A stretch of 50,329 nt of DNA, taken from contig NZ_BPQL01000084.1 of NCBI RefSeq assembly GCF_022179225.1, positions 1 through 50,329 of the forward strand. Reading direction: 5' to 3'. The DNA comes from Methylobacterium goesingense (GTDB lineage: Bacteria > Pseudomonadota > Alphaproteobacteria > Rhizobiales > Beijerinckiaceae). This document shows, one piece after another, positions 18,421-26,853 of the stretch (position 1 is the first letter of the stretch; each line of letters begins with the position of its first letter). A program made the translations under genes and the position numbers. The notes below the pieces were generated by a model. It was given only the letters and a program-made list of their open reading frames with translations, searched no databases and was not told the DNA's origin.

Positions 18421-19017
18421 TCAGATCGCGACGGTCTCGCGGTAGGCCGTCTTCCAGCCCCAGGCGCCGGAGCCGTAGCCGCGCTTGATGACGCGCTGCT
18501 TGTAGATCTCGGCGATCATCTCGCCGTCGCCGGCGAGCAGGGCCTTGGTCGAACACATCTCGGCGCAGAGCGGCAGCTTGCCCTCGGCCAGACGGTTCGA
18601 ACCGTACTTCTCGTACTCCGTCACCGACAGGTCCGGCTCCGGGCCGCCCGAGCAGTAGGTGCACTTGTCCATCTTGCCGCGCGAACCGAAGTTCCCGACG
18701 CGCGGATACTGGGGTGCGCCGAACGGGCAAGCATAGAAGCAGTAGCCGCAGCCGATGCAGATATCCTTGGAGTGCAGCACCACGGCATCCGCCGTGGTGT
18801 AGAAGCAGTTCACCGGGCACACGGCGGCGCAGGGCGCGTCGGTGCAGTGCATGCACGCCATGGAGACCGAGCGCTCGCCCGGCTTGCCGTCGTTCAGCGT
18901 CACGACGCGACGGCGGTTGATGCCCCAAGGCACCTCGTGCTCGTTCTTGCACGCGGTGACGCAGGCGTTGCACTCGATGCAACGGTCGGCGTCACAGAGG
19001 AACTTCATACGGGCCAT
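18421..19017 (-). CDS. fdh3B: Formate dehydrogenase beta subunit (four [4Fe-4S] clusters)
   Basis: A 198-residue electron-transfer subunit linking FdhA to the cytochrome. Four ferredoxin-like cysteine groups are visible: CIECNACVTACKNEH, CMHCTDAPCAAVCPV, CIGCGYCFYACPFGAP and CTYCSGGPEPDLSV with CAEMCSTKALLAGD. It lacks the C-terminal membrane helix of E. coli FdnH, so it probably docks on the cytochrome by contacts alone. It has no own export signal and presumably crosses the membrane with FdhA. It begins 16 bases after the fdhA stop. Confidence 0.95.
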   Translation of the reverse strand: MARMKFLCDADRCIECNACVTACKNEHEVPWGINRRRVVTLNDGKPGERSVSMACMHCTDAPCAAVCPVNCFYTTADAVVLHSKDICIGCGYCFYACPFGAPQYPRVGNFGSRGKMDKCTYCSGGPEPDLSVTEYEKYGSNRLAEGKLPLCAEMCSTKALLAGDGEMIAEIYKQRVIKRGYGSGAWGWKTAYRETVAI

Positions 19018-19033
19018 AATGGATGCGCTCCTC

Positions 19034-21976
19034 TCACGCGGCCTTGATCTGGCACAGGGTACACTTCGTTTCCTGCATGCCCGTCACAGGATCGAAGCCG
19101 TAGGTGGTCACCGAGTTCACGCTCTCGCCGAGCACCACCGGGTCGGTGCCCTTCGGGTAGTAGTCGCGCATGTCCTTGCCTTCGTACCAACCCGAGAAGT
19201 GGAAGGGCATGAAGGCGACGCCCTTGCCGACGCGGTCGGTGACCAGCGCCTTCATCTTGGCTTTGGAGCTGTTCTCCGCGCCCGTGACCCAAACCCAGGC
19301 ACCGTCCTTGATGCCGCGCTCGGCGGCGTCCCCGGTGTTGATCTCGACGAACATGTCCTGCTGCAATTCGGCGAGCCAGGGGTTCGAGCGGGTCTCCTCG
19401 CCACCGCCCTCGTATTCGACCAAGCGACCCGAGGTGAGGATGATGGGGAAGTCGCGCGCGATGTTCCGCTCGACCGCCGCCTTCTGCACCGAAAAGCCGA
19501 TATTGGGCATGCGGAGCTGACGCTCGTCGGGGCGGGTCGGGTATTTCGCCACGAGATCGGGGCGCGAGGTGTAGACCGGCTCCCGGTGCACCGGCACCGG
19601 GTCGGGCAGGTTCCAGGCATTCGCACGGGCCTTGCCGTTGCCGAACGGGATCACGCCGTGGTCGAGGCAGACCCGCTGGATGCCGCCCGACAGGTCGGTG
19701 GCCCAGCTCACGGTGTCGGGCTTGTCACCACCGATCTTCAGGATCGTGGCGAGTTCGTCCGGCCGAAGGTCCTTGTCCCAGCCGAGCTTCTTGAACACGC
19801 CGAAGGTGAATTCGGGGTAGCCGTCCGTGAGGTCGGACCCCTTGGTGAAGCTGTCCTCGGCCAGAAGCGTCTGCCCGTTGCGCTCGGTCCCGAAGCGGGC
19901 GCGGAAGGTGCTGCCACCCTCCTTCACGTGCAGGCTCGTATTGTAGAGGATCGGCGAGCCGGGGTGCTTGAGTTCGGGCTTGCCCCAGCAGGGCCAGGGA
20001 AGGCCGTAATACTCGCCTCCGACCTCCGGATCATCCTTCGGGGCGCGCAGGGTGATGAGGTCGAACTTGGCCTGATTGCGCATATGCGCCTTCAGACGCT
20101 CCGGGCTCTGCCCGGAATAGCCCGTCGACCAGCCGCCGCGGTTGATCTCACGCAGGAGATCCTCGGCGTCGGGGACGTTGTTGTTGACCTTGATGCCCTT
20201 GAACAGGGTGTCGGCGAAACCGAGTTTCTTGGCCAGGAGATACAGGACTTCGTAGTCGTTCTTCGACTCGAATGCCGGCTTCACGATCTGCTCGCCCCAC
20301 TGGATCGTACGGTTCGAGGCGGTCCGCGAACCCTCCATCTCGAGCGAGGTGCAAATCGGTAAAAGGTAGGTGTTGTCCTGGCGAGCGTCCAAGGCCGCGA
20401 ACGTGGTCGGGTGGGGATCGGCCACGACCAGCAGCTCGAGCTTGTTCATGCCCTCGATCGCCTCGGGCAGACGCGTGACCGTGTTACCGCCGTGGCCGAA
20501 GACCATGAAGGCCTTGACCGGGCTGCGCTGGTCGATCTGCTCGGGCGGCAGGTTCACGGCATCGAACCACCGGGTCGAGGTGATGCCGGGCGCCTCCATG
20601 TTCTCCTTGCGGGTGCGCGCCTTGCGGCCGGCTTGAGCGGGCACTTCGTCGAAGCGGGATTGCAGCCACTCGTAGGGCACGTCCCAGACCCGGGCCCAGT
20701 GCCGCCAGCCGCCTTCGACGAGGCCGTAGTAGAGCGGCAGCGACGTGACATCGAGGCCCATGTCGGTGGCCCCCTGCACGTTGGTGTGCCCGCGGAAGAT
20801 GTTGGCGCCCGTGCCCGGCTTGCCGACGTTGCCGGTGGCCAGACACAGGATGCAGAGCGCGCGCACGTTGGCGGTGCCGACCGTGTGCTGGGTCGCGCCC
20901 ATGCACCAGATCAAGGTGGCGGGCTTCTCCTTGGCGAACATCTCCGCCACGCGGCGCAGTTGCTCCCCGGGCACACCGGAGACGCGCTCGACTTCCTCCG
21001 GATTCCACTTCGCGACTTCCTTGCGGACGTCGTCCATCGCGTACACGCGCTGGGCAATGAACTCCTTGTCCTCCCAGCCGTTCTGGAAGACGTGCCAGAG
21101 GATGCCCCAGACCACCGGGATGTCGGTGCCCGAGCGGATGCGCACGTACTCGGTGGCGTGGGCGGCGGTGCGGGTGAAGCGCGGATCGATGACGATCATG
21201 TTCGCGCGGTTGATCTCCTTGCCCGACAGCACGTGCTGCATGGAGACCGGGTGCGCCTCGGCGGGGTTGCCGCCCAGGATGATCATCGTCTTGGCGTTGC
21301 GGATGTCATTGTAGGAGTTCGTCTGGGCGCCGTAGCCCCAGGTGTTGGCGACACCCGCCACCGTGGTCGAGTGGCAGATGCGGGCCTGGTGATCGACGGA
21401 GTTCGTGCCCCAGAAGGCGCCGAACTTGCGCATCAGGTAGGCGGCTTCGTTGGTGAACTTGGCCGAGCCGAGCCAGTAGACGGAATCGGCGCCGTTCTTC
21501 TCGCGGATGGCGCCGAGCTTGTCGCCGATCTCCTCGATGGCCTGCTCCCAGGACACCCGCTGCCACTGCCCACCGACGAGCTTCATCGGGTATTTGAGGC
21601 GACGATCCGAGGAGACGAGCTCACGGATCGCCGCGCCCTTGGCGCAGTGCGTGCCGCGATTGATCGGGCTGGCGTAGGATGGCTCCTGGCCGACCCAGAC
21701 GCCGTTGACGACTTCGGCCGTCACGGTACAGCCGACCGAGCAGTGGGTGCAGATGTTCTTCTTCACCTGCACGTCCGGCCCCGTCGCTGACGAGCCGGCC
21801 GCACGCGCCTGCCGCACGGCGCCGAGCTGGATCGTGCCGGCCGCCGCCAGGGCCCCGGCGGTGAGCCCGGACTTCTTCAGGAAGCCGCGACGGTCGAGGA
21901 CCCCGGCGGCGAGGCCGGCCGCGACGGCCTGGTGCTTGGTGCGGCTCGCCTCGCCGCTCTTGCGCTTGGTCAGCAT
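19034..21976 (-). CDS. fdh3A: Formate dehydrogenase alpha subunit, Tat-exported, cysteine type
   Basis: The catalytic molybdo- or tungstoenzyme: formate to CO2 + 2e-. 980 residues. The twin-arginine signal has RRGFLKKSGL (Arg29-Arg30) and a hydrophobic core. The [4Fe-4S] site is CTHCSVGCTV plus the Cys in THCAKGA. The metal ligand in ARICHSTTVAG is Cys201 followed by His202, so this is the Cys form and not selenocysteine; the frame has no internal TGA. GGNPAEAHPVSMQHVL and the C-terminal molydopterin dinucleotide domain (FPIILTSGRLVEYEGGGE) fit bis-MGD binding. Resembles Fdh3A of Methylobacterium. Metal choice (Mo or W) cannot be read from sequence, but tupBCA is nearby. Confidence 0.96.
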   Translation of the reverse strand: MLTKRKSGEASRTKHQAVAAGLAAGVLDRRGFLKKSGLTAGALAAAGTIQLGAVRQARAAGSSATGPDVQVKKNICTHCSVGCTVTAEVVNGVWVGQEPSYASPINRGTHCAKGAAIRELVSSDRRLKYPMKLVGGQWQRVSWEQAIEEIGDKLGAIREKNGADSVYWLGSAKFTNEAAYLMRKFGAFWGTNSVDHQARICHSTTVAGVANTWGYGAQTNSYNDIRNAKTMIILGGNPAEAHPVSMQHVLSGKEINRANMIVIDPRFTRTAAHATEYVRIRSGTDIPVVWGILWHVFQNGWEDKEFIAQRVYAMDDVRKEVAKWNPEEVERVSGVPGEQLRRVAEMFAKEKPATLIWCMGATQHTVGTANVRALCILCLATGNVGKPGTGANIFRGHTNVQGATDMGLDVTSLPLYYGLVEGGWRHWARVWDVPYEWLQSRFDEVPAQAGRKARTRKENMEAPGITSTRWFDAVNLPPEQIDQRSPVKAFMVFGHGGNTVTRLPEAIEGMNKLELLVVADPHPTTFAALDARQDNTYLLPICTSLEMEGSRTASNRTIQWGEQIVKPAFESKNDYEVLYLLAKKLGFADTLFKGIKVNNNVPDAEDLLREINRGGWSTGYSGQSPERLKAHMRNQAKFDLITLRAPKDDPEVGGEYYGLPWPCWGKPELKHPGSPILYNTSLHVKEGGSTFRARFGTERNGQTLLAEDSFTKGSDLTDGYPEFTFGVFKKLGWDKDLRPDELATILKIGGDKPDTVSWATDLSGGIQRVCLDHGVIPFGNGKARANAWNLPDPVPVHREPVYTSRPDLVAKYPTRPDERQLRMPNIGFSVQKAAVERNIARDFPIILTSGRLVEYEGGGEETRSNPWLAELQQDMFVEINTGDAAERGIKDGAWVWVTGAENSSKAKMKALVTDRVGKGVAFMPFHFSGWYEGKDMRDYYPKGTDPVVLGESVNSVTTYGFDPVTGMQETKCTLCQIKAA

Positions 21977-21983
21977 CGCAGAC

Positions 21984-22229
21984 TCACTTCTTTCCGGCGG
22001 CGTTGGTGCTGTTCTGGATCGTTTCGTAGCCGTTGGTCCGGTAGAACGCCTTCACCTCGTCGCTGAGGCGATAGCGCGACCGGGTCTCGTCCGTGCCCGG
22101 ATCGTAGGCCTTGGCCTCGGTGGCGGTCATCGGCGCGGTCGAGACGCCGACCGCCGCCGCCACCGTTCCGCCGCCGAGCGCCCGGAAGAACTGGCGACGA
22201 CCGAGCTGGTCCTTCTGTTCCTGTCCCAT
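21984..22229 (-). CDS. Formate dehydrogenase-region small Tat-signal protein
   Basis: An 81-residue protein with LGRRQFFRALGGGTVAAAVG, a twin-arginine signal, then a short acidic/polar tail (SRYRLSDEVKAFYRTNGYET). It belongs to the small family regularly found just upstream of fdhA, known as the formate dehydrogenase region Tat target. ATG 22229 is chosen: AGGAG lies 8 bases upstream, while an in-frame GTG at 22238 would overlap that site. It starts the fdhABC run with a 7-base gap. Its role is unknown; assisting FdhA export or assembly is inferred from position. Confidence 0.8.
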   Translation of the reverse strand: MGQEQKDQLGRRQFFRALGGGTVAAAVGVSTAPMTATEAKAYDPGTDETRSRYRLSDEVKAFYRTNGYETIQNSTNAAGKK

Positions 22230-22289
22230 CGTCGACACTCCTCAGGAAGCGGCAGCCGCGAAGGCGCGCGCCTCGATCAATCGGTCTAC

Positions 22290-22309
22290 GGATGCCGCCT
22301 CAGGCATCC
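22290..22309 (-). repeat. Hairpin over the stop codon of the TorD-like gene
   Basis: GGATGCC (22290-22296) and GGCATCC (22303-22309) pair around a 6-base loop that contains the TGA stop of the TorD-like gene (22300-22302). On the minus-strand mRNA this sits between the chaperone and the structural fdh genes. It could set relative expression by partial termination or mRNA processing. This is inference from position. Confidence 0.45.
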
Positions 22310-22965
22310 ATGGCGAAGGCCGCAGCCTCGATTTCCACGAAGGCGCGCCCGAGGGCGCCCACCGCACGATAGACATGCGCCGCGCGGGCGCGTTCCAGAT
22401 CCGCGAAGAAGCGCCCCGCCCAGGGGGCGAGGTGCCGCTGGAAGAACGCCCGCTCGGCTCCGGCCTCGGCCGGAAAACGTCCGGCCGCGAGGCCGGCCAT
22501 CACATCGAGGAGGATCGCGAGGTGATCCTCCGGTTCGGTCATCGCCTCGTCGCGCTCGATCCCGAGGGACGCGAGGTCGTCCCGGACCCGGGCGAGGGGA
22601 CGCTCGTTGAGGAAGCCGGTGAGGTAATAGGAGGCGTAGGGGAGGAGCTCGCCGCGCCCGACACCGATGAACAGGTCGAAATATTCCCGCTCGACCGCCT
22701 TCACGGTCGCGGACTCCGCCAGCGCACCGAGCGCGGCGACTTCCCGCCCAAGCACGCTGTCGCCGCCCTTCAGGCCCGCGAGTGCCCCGAGCAACGGCGC
22801 GTCCGGTGCCCGACCGAGCAAGACGGCGAGGAGATCATATTGCTGTGCACGCAGAAGATCGACGTCGTCCACGGTCAAGCTCACGTGACCGCCAGAGTGG
22901 ATCGCCGCAGACATGCTGAGATCGCTGTCTGCCGATGCCTCTGAACGCGGCGCAACGGAACGCAT
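22300..22965 (-). CDS. TorD/DmsD-family molybdoenzyme chaperone
   Basis: A 221-residue, mostly helical protein. Family features: YDLLAVLLGRAPDAPLL, YFDLFIGVGRGELLPYASYYLTGFLNERPL (the YxxLF..G.G...PYxSYYL block) and the E-P-E-D-H-L motif in MTEPEDHLAILLDVM. These proteins bind the Tat signal of molybdoenzymes and hold them until the cofactor is inserted. The likely client is the FdhA encoded downstream. ATG 22965 has GAGGAG just upstream; ATG 22914 (MSAAIHSG) is an alternative. It is the first gene after a good promoter at 23028-23056. Confidence 0.88.
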   Translation of the reverse strand: MRSVAPRSEASADSDLSMSAAIHSGGHVSLTVDDVDLLRAQQYDLLAVLLGRAPDAPLLGALAGLKGGDSVLGREVAALGALAESATVKAVEREYFDLFIGVGRGELLPYASYYLTGFLNERPLARVRDDLASLGIERDEAMTEPEDHLAILLDVMAGLAAGRFPAEAGAERAFFQRHLAPWAGRFFADLERARAAHVYRAVGALGRAFVEIEAAAFAMDA

Positions 22966-23027
22966 TCCACTCCTCGATCCAATCCGTCCCGGGCCGGCCC
23001 TCTCGAGGAACCTGCTACTTTGTATCT

Positions 23028-23056
23028 ATGATAAAAAGCGTTTGCATCGGCTGCAA
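23028..23056 (-). promoter_or_regulatory. Promoter of the torD-fdhABC operon with an inverted repeat
   Basis: Read on the minus strand: TTGCAG (23056-23051), a 17-bp spacer, TATCAT (23033-23028), close to a sigma-70 consensus and AT-rich for this DNA. The -35 overlaps TTGCA-N5-TGCAA (23042-23056), a 5-bp inverted repeat suited to a repressor or activator. It lies 63 bases before the TorD-like start, so the fdh structural genes can be controlled separately from the upstream DUF genes. Confidence 0.55.
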
Positions 23057-23071
23057 TCGCGAATCTGTCGT

Positions 23072-23794
23072 TCAGACCGGCATTGCCCCGCCATGGCGTC
23101 GCAGCCGCGATACAATTGCGGGCGATTGAAATGGCTCGACCTGATCCGGGGAGGGATTACGCGCCGGCTGCACGATGGGCTCGGCCATATCGGGCGGAGG
23201 TGCGGCCGGGAGCGCGGCGGGGAGTTCGGCCTCGGCCGCGACGCCGGATTCATCGGCCGGCTCGGTCTGGCTCGGATCGGGCGCAACCGGCGTCGACGGT
23301 GGGGGACCGGTGATCACGCGCTCGACCATCGCCTTGATGTCGTCGGTCAGCAGCATCGGACCGAGTCCCGGCACGCCGCCCGGCGTATTCCAGTCGTAGG
23401 CATAGTCCCGCGCCTCGCTGACGAAGTCGCGGATGCCGGAATCGACGGACCACATCTTGCGCAGCGCGGCATTCCGCAGGGCGGAGGGAATGCCGGCGCG
23501 CAGGAAGGGGGCGAGGTCGGTCTGCGCCGTCAGGTCCTCGAGCTTCGGCAGACGGGCGATCGCCTCGGCCAAGGCGTCGGCCTCGTCAGCGGCACCCGGC
23601 AGCATTGCGGGATCACCCTGCGCGGAGGCGGCGGGGAGGGACGTTTCCGCCTCGGGAGAGGGTAAAGCCGCCGCGCGGGCAGCCTGCTCGGCCTCCCGGT
23701 GCGCGGCCTCTTCGGCCGCCTGTCTCGCGACCTCTTCTGCCGCCTGGACCGCCCGCTTGCGCCGGGACCAGCGTGAGAGGATGCCGTCGCTCAT
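23072..23794 (-). CDS. DUF3306 domain protein
   Basis: A 240-residue protein typical of DUF3306: MSDGILSRWSRRKRAVQ at the N-terminus, a charged Ala/Glu-rich helical stretch (about 15-45), a central core (KLEDLTAQTDLAPFLRAGIP, LRKMWSVDSGIRDFVSEARDYAYDWN), and a Pro/Ala-rich tail ending SRLRRHGGAMPV. No signal peptide, so probably cytoplasmic. ATG 23794 overlaps the stop of the DUF3305 gene (ATGA). In proteobacteria DUF3305 and DUF3306 are recurrent neighbours of formate dehydrogenase genes; function unknown. Confidence 0.85.
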   Translation of the reverse strand: MSDGILSRWSRRKRAVQAAEEVARQAAEEAAHREAEQAARAAALPSPEAETSLPAASAQGDPAMLPGAADEADALAEAIARLPKLEDLTAQTDLAPFLRAGIPSALRNAALRKMWSVDSGIRDFVSEARDYAYDWNTPGGVPGLGPMLLTDDIKAMVERVITGPPPSTPVAPDPSQTEPADESGVAAEAELPAALPAAPPPDMAEPIVQPARNPSPDQVEPFQSPAIVSRLRRHGGAMPV

Positions 23795-24303
23795 TCCCCG
23801 CGCCCCTCGCCACGGCCCTTGCCCTGTCCGCCGCGCGCCAGGGCTTCCGGATCGGCCCGGTCGCGCTTGCGCTTCTCGAACTTGCGCTCGATGTGGAAAG
23901 CTTCGAAGAACGCCTGAAGCACGCCCTGCGACTCAACCGGCATCGGAACCGCCTCGACGATCTCGCCGATGCCCTCCGCCATCGATTCCCCTTCGTAGGG
24001 GTCCGCGGTCACGGCCGCGACCTCGTAGCGATCCTCGTCGAGCTTGCGCAGCGCGACCCACAGGGCAGGGCGGCCGGAGACGAGGTTGTCGCGGTAATGC
24101 GAGGTCTCGGCCGGATGGAGCAGGACGTCGAAGGCGCCGGCGTAGAACACCGCCTCCTCCTCGGTTTCGGAGAGTTTGGTCCAGGCCGCCACGGGTGGTG
24201 CTGCCGGCAGGACCGCGACGGGCATCCAGGCGTGACTTGCCCAGGGGCCGCGCAGGCGCCGGCGGGCCACCAGCACGCCGACTTCGAAGTGGTTCTCGGG
24301 CAT
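23791..24303 (-). CDS. DUF3305 domain protein
   Basis: A 170-residue protein: VGVLVARRRLRGPWASHAWMPVAVLP at the N-terminus is the DUF3305 signature, with FYAGAFDVLLHPAETSHYRDNL and PALWVALRK further on. The C-terminus (FEKRKRDRADPEALARGGQG) is basic. ATG 24303 has a GAAGGAAGAGG site upstream. Translationally coupled to DUF3306. No cofactor motif or membrane segment. It likely takes part in formate dehydrogenase maturation or activity, inferred only from conserved position. Confidence 0.85.
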   Translation of the reverse strand: MPENHFEVGVLVARRRLRGPWASHAWMPVAVLPAAPPVAAWTKLSETEEEAVFYAGAFDVLLHPAETSHYRDNLVSGRPALWVALRKLDEDRYEVAAVTADPYEGESMAEGIGEIVEAVPMPVESQGVLQAFFEAFHIERKFEKRKRDRADPEALARGGQGKGRGEGRGE

Positions 24304-24353
24304 CGCCTCTTCCTTCACGCGTCGGGACAATGCGCCGGGGCGCCGTTCGGGCC

Positions 24354-25364
24354 TCAGGAACCGGACGGGAGGCCCGCGAGGGGCAGCCCGACGATCAGGT
24401 TCTGCGGTTTCAGGGTGACGAGATTGGCCGGGCTGGCGGCAAGCAGCAGGTAGACCGGCCGGTCGCCGACCGCCGGGTCCACGCGCTGCGGGTCCGCGAA
24501 GGTCAGGCGAAAGATCGCGATCACCCGCGCCCGATCGGCCTCGTCCACCGCCTGTCCGCGCCAGAGCGCGTTGCCGATCCGCGTCGCCTCGGCGTCGAGG
24601 CCGACGAACCAGCGCCAGTCGGAATCCTCCAGCGCCTCGAGGGGTTCGACCCGGACCTCCAGGTTCAGCAGATGGCCGATGAAGGCCTCGATCACGCGGG
24701 CGAGCCCCGCACGGCTCGGGGCGCTGGAGCCGAGGTTCAGCGCCATCGAGAAGGCGTCCGAGCGGCTCCAGTAGCTCCAGGCATTCTCGGCGTTGAGAAT
24801 GTCGAGCTCGTTGGCCGCCTCCTTGCCGAGCATCGTCACCAGGGGCGACAGCGGCGCCGAGCCTTCCCGCGCCTCGATCACCTCGGAATCGGCGAGGAGG
24901 ACAGCCCCGTCGAGGCGGCTCACGCGCTGTGCCCGGAAGAACAGCTCGGCGGCGCGCAGGACGAAGGGGTCGTCGCATCCGTCGAGGGCGTTGCGCAGGA
25001 TGAGGTGGACGAGCTGGTTCAGGAACAGCGAGGGCGTACCCTGCAGGCCGCCGCGCACGAGGTCGAGATAGGCCGCCTCGATGGAGCGCGCGGCGAGCAG
25101 GCGATCGCGGAAGGCGAGCAGCACCGCCCAGTTCTCGCGCGCGTCCGCATCGGCGATGGCCGCCACCGCCTCCGGCGGGACGGCCCGGCGCGGTTCCGCG
25201 CGCAGGTCCGCGTACAGCCGGCGCTCGGCGTCGCAGGCGTCCTCCGGTGGAATGAGTTCGGGCCGGGCGAGATACGCGAGGATGAGTTCGTCCGTCACGC
25301 CGAGGCCGCCACCCTCCGTGCGCCGGGTGAGATGATGGCCGCTCGAGACCCAGAACTCGGTCAT
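24354..25364 (-). CDS. DUF6352-like protein of the fdh region
   Basis: A 336-residue soluble protein beginning MTEFWVSSGHHLTRR and containing TDELILAYLARPELIPPEDACDAERRLYADL. It seems largely helical in the first 230 residues (FLNQLVHLILRNALDGCDDPFVLRAAELFFRAQRVS) with a more beta-rich end (DRPVYLLLAASPANLVTLKPQNLIVGLPLA). I relate it to DUF6352, met near fdh genes in alphaproteobacteria; the label is from memory and should be checked. It lies between DUF6505-like and DUF3305 genes on the same strand with short gaps. Confidence 0.7.
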   Translation of the reverse strand: MTEFWVSSGHHLTRRTEGGGLGVTDELILAYLARPELIPPEDACDAERRLYADLRAEPRRAVPPEAVAAIADADARENWAVLLAFRDRLLAARSIEAAYLDLVRGGLQGTPSLFLNQLVHLILRNALDGCDDPFVLRAAELFFRAQRVSRLDGAVLLADSEVIEAREGSAPLSPLVTMLGKEAANELDILNAENAWSYWSRSDAFSMALNLGSSAPSRAGLARVIEAFIGHLLNLEVRVEPLEALEDSDWRWFVGLDAEATRIGNALWRGQAVDEADRARVIAIFRLTFADPQRVDPAVGDRPVYLLLAASPANLVTLKPQNLIVGLPLAGLPSGS

Positions 25365-25399
25365 CGCGCTGTCCTCGGCTGTCTGGTCGTGGGCATGGC

Positions 25400-25969
25400 T
25401 CAGGTTTCCGGTCGGGTGCGCGCGAGGCCGATCAGGTCCGCCCGCTCCTCGGGCTCCTCCTCATCGGTCTCGATGAACTGGAAGGCACGGGCATGGGCGT
25501 GCAGGCGGTCGGCTCCCGGCAGGGCGGGATCGCGCTGATGCAGGGTGCGGAAGGCTTCCGCGATCTCCCCGTCCCGCACGGTGCGGTGCATCGCCACGAC
25601 GCTGCCGACGGGCAGGTTGCAGAGCGAGGCGGCGAAGGCGACCTCCTCGTGTGCCGCAGCCCGTGCGGCTTCGCGGTCCGGGGCGCCGAGGCGCTCGTGG
25701 ATGTGCCGGGCGAGATCCTCCACGGCCGCGTCCCGCTCCGCCTCGCTGGCCTCGCTCACCACCACCAGCGTCGAGAACCCGAGGGAGGCGACCCCGACGA
25801 AGCCAGCGCGGAACGCCGCCCGGGCCTTGCCCTCCAACGCCGCGAGGTCCGCGTCCCAGAACAGGAACGAGCCCGTCACCGCCCACTCGCCGGGCTCCGC
25901 CGGGTGCGCGAACACGAAGGTGTCGGAGGGATCGAGGCGCAAGGTGCGCGGCAGCCTGAGAGCGCTCAC
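25400..25969 (-). CDS. DUF6505-like protein of the fdh region
   Basis: A 189-residue soluble protein. It starts with GTG 25969 (SALRLPRTLRLDPSDTFVFAHPAEPGEWAV), overlapping the previous gene by GTGA. The middle part (GFVGVASLGFSTLVVVSEASEAERDAAVEDLARHI) suggests an alpha/beta fold. The conserved start and FETDEEE-like acidic C-terminus fit DUF6505, a family I recall next to DUF6352 and biotin ligase-like genes. No catalytic motif seen. Function unknown; it is most likely expressed with its overlapping upstream neighbour. Confidence 0.7.
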   Translation of the reverse strand: MSALRLPRTLRLDPSDTFVFAHPAEPGEWAVTGSFLFWDADLAALEGKARAAFRAGFVGVASLGFSTLVVVSEASEAERDAAVEDLARHIHERLGAPDREAARAAAHEEVAFAASLCNLPVGSVVAMHRTVRDGEIAEAFRTLHQRDPALPGADRLHAHARAFQFIETDEEEPEERADLIGLARTRPET

Positions 25970-26709
25970 AGCCGCACCGTCCCGGTCTCGGGGTCGCGCC
26001 AGGCCGGCTCGGCCAGGAGCGGCGCCAGCGGCCAGCGCTCCACGTCGTTCAGAATCACGTCGCCGCCCGGGTCGATCCGCGCGGCCACGCCCTGCGGCAC
26101 CGGCAGATGGGCGAGGTAGCGCCCGGCCAGATCGCCGAATCCGGCCTCCGACCAGCCGTCGAAGGCCCGGATGAGGTTGCGGGCGAAGCTCTCGACGAGC
26201 GGCACCGCGATGCCGGCGGGAAAGCCCTCCTCGTCGAGGGCGGTCGAGTCCGGCGTCAGGCCGGGATCGCCCGCCGCCGCTTTCGACAGGATCAGCATGC
26301 CGGAAAAGACCAGCCATTCGGGCACCGCGTCCTCGGCGCAGGCGTCCGGCGCGGCGAGCCGGCCGCCGCCGAGACGGGCCCCGTCGAACACCAGGGTATC
26401 GGGCCAGCGGAAGGTGAGGGGCATCTCGGGCGGGCCATGCGCCCCGACCGCGTCGGCGAACGCCACCATTCCGGCGAGGAACGCGCGCCGCGCCGAGACC
26501 AGGGCCTCCTCGGGCGCCAACACAACCGCGAAGTCGAGCACGTCGGCGCGCGCGACAACGATCAGCGTGCCGGCGGCCTCCGATCCCTCGCACCGCGCGA
26601 GGCGCACGGCCTCCGTGAAGGCATCGGCTGGCGATGGGAGCACCCGGAGGCCGAAGGCGGGCGGCAGCACGGGCAGGAAGGTGGCGGCCTCGATCGAGGG
26701 AGAGGGCAT
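25966..26709 (-). CDS. Biotin/lipoate-protein ligase-like protein with DUF4444-type end
   Basis: A 247-residue protein with the fold signs of the biotin/lipoate ligase superfamily: LTFRWPDTLVFDGARLGGGRL (the conserved W/K-type substrate strand) and VFSGMLIL. The C-terminal part (YLAHLPVPQGVAARIDPGGDVIL) fits the small domain DUF4444. The lipoyl/biotinyl-AMP GRGRxG loop and catalytic Lys of BirA/LplA are not visible, so it may bind a ligand without ligase activity. Start ATG 26709 has no clear ribosome binding site; GTG 26739 is possible. It heads the minus-strand block and is divergent from the iron-sulfur protein. Confidence 0.65.
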   Translation of the reverse strand: MPSPSIEAATFLPVLPPAFGLRVLPSPADAFTEAVRLARCEGSEAAGTLIVVARADVLDFAVVLAPEEALVSARRAFLAGMVAFADAVGAHGPPEMPLTFRWPDTLVFDGARLGGGRLAAPDACAEDAVPEWLVFSGMLILSKAAAGDPGLTPDSTALDEEGFPAGIAVPLVESFARNLIRAFDGWSEAGFGDLAGRYLAHLPVPQGVAARIDPGGDVILNDVERWPLAPLLAEPAWRDPETGTVRL

Positions 26710-26853
26710 GCGGCGCAGATCAGGGCTCGAAAGGGTCACGGGTCCGTCGCACGCACATGTTCCGGGAAAGCATGCGCCGCAATGGACAGGCGGCGCGGCA
26801 AGATGGGCGTCATCGGTGTCCCGCGATTGGCACGCGGGCTGCGCCGGTGTGTC

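Noticed and set aside
17300..18982. Reading the cytochrome subunit as a 560-residue protein
   Set aside because: The extra N-terminal part runs through fdhB in another frame. A signal peptide with a ribosome binding site begins at 18346.
19034..21976. Selenocysteine in the formate dehydrogenase alpha subunit
   Set aside because: The ligand codon is TGC (Cys201), the frame has no internal TGA, and no SECIS-like need arises.
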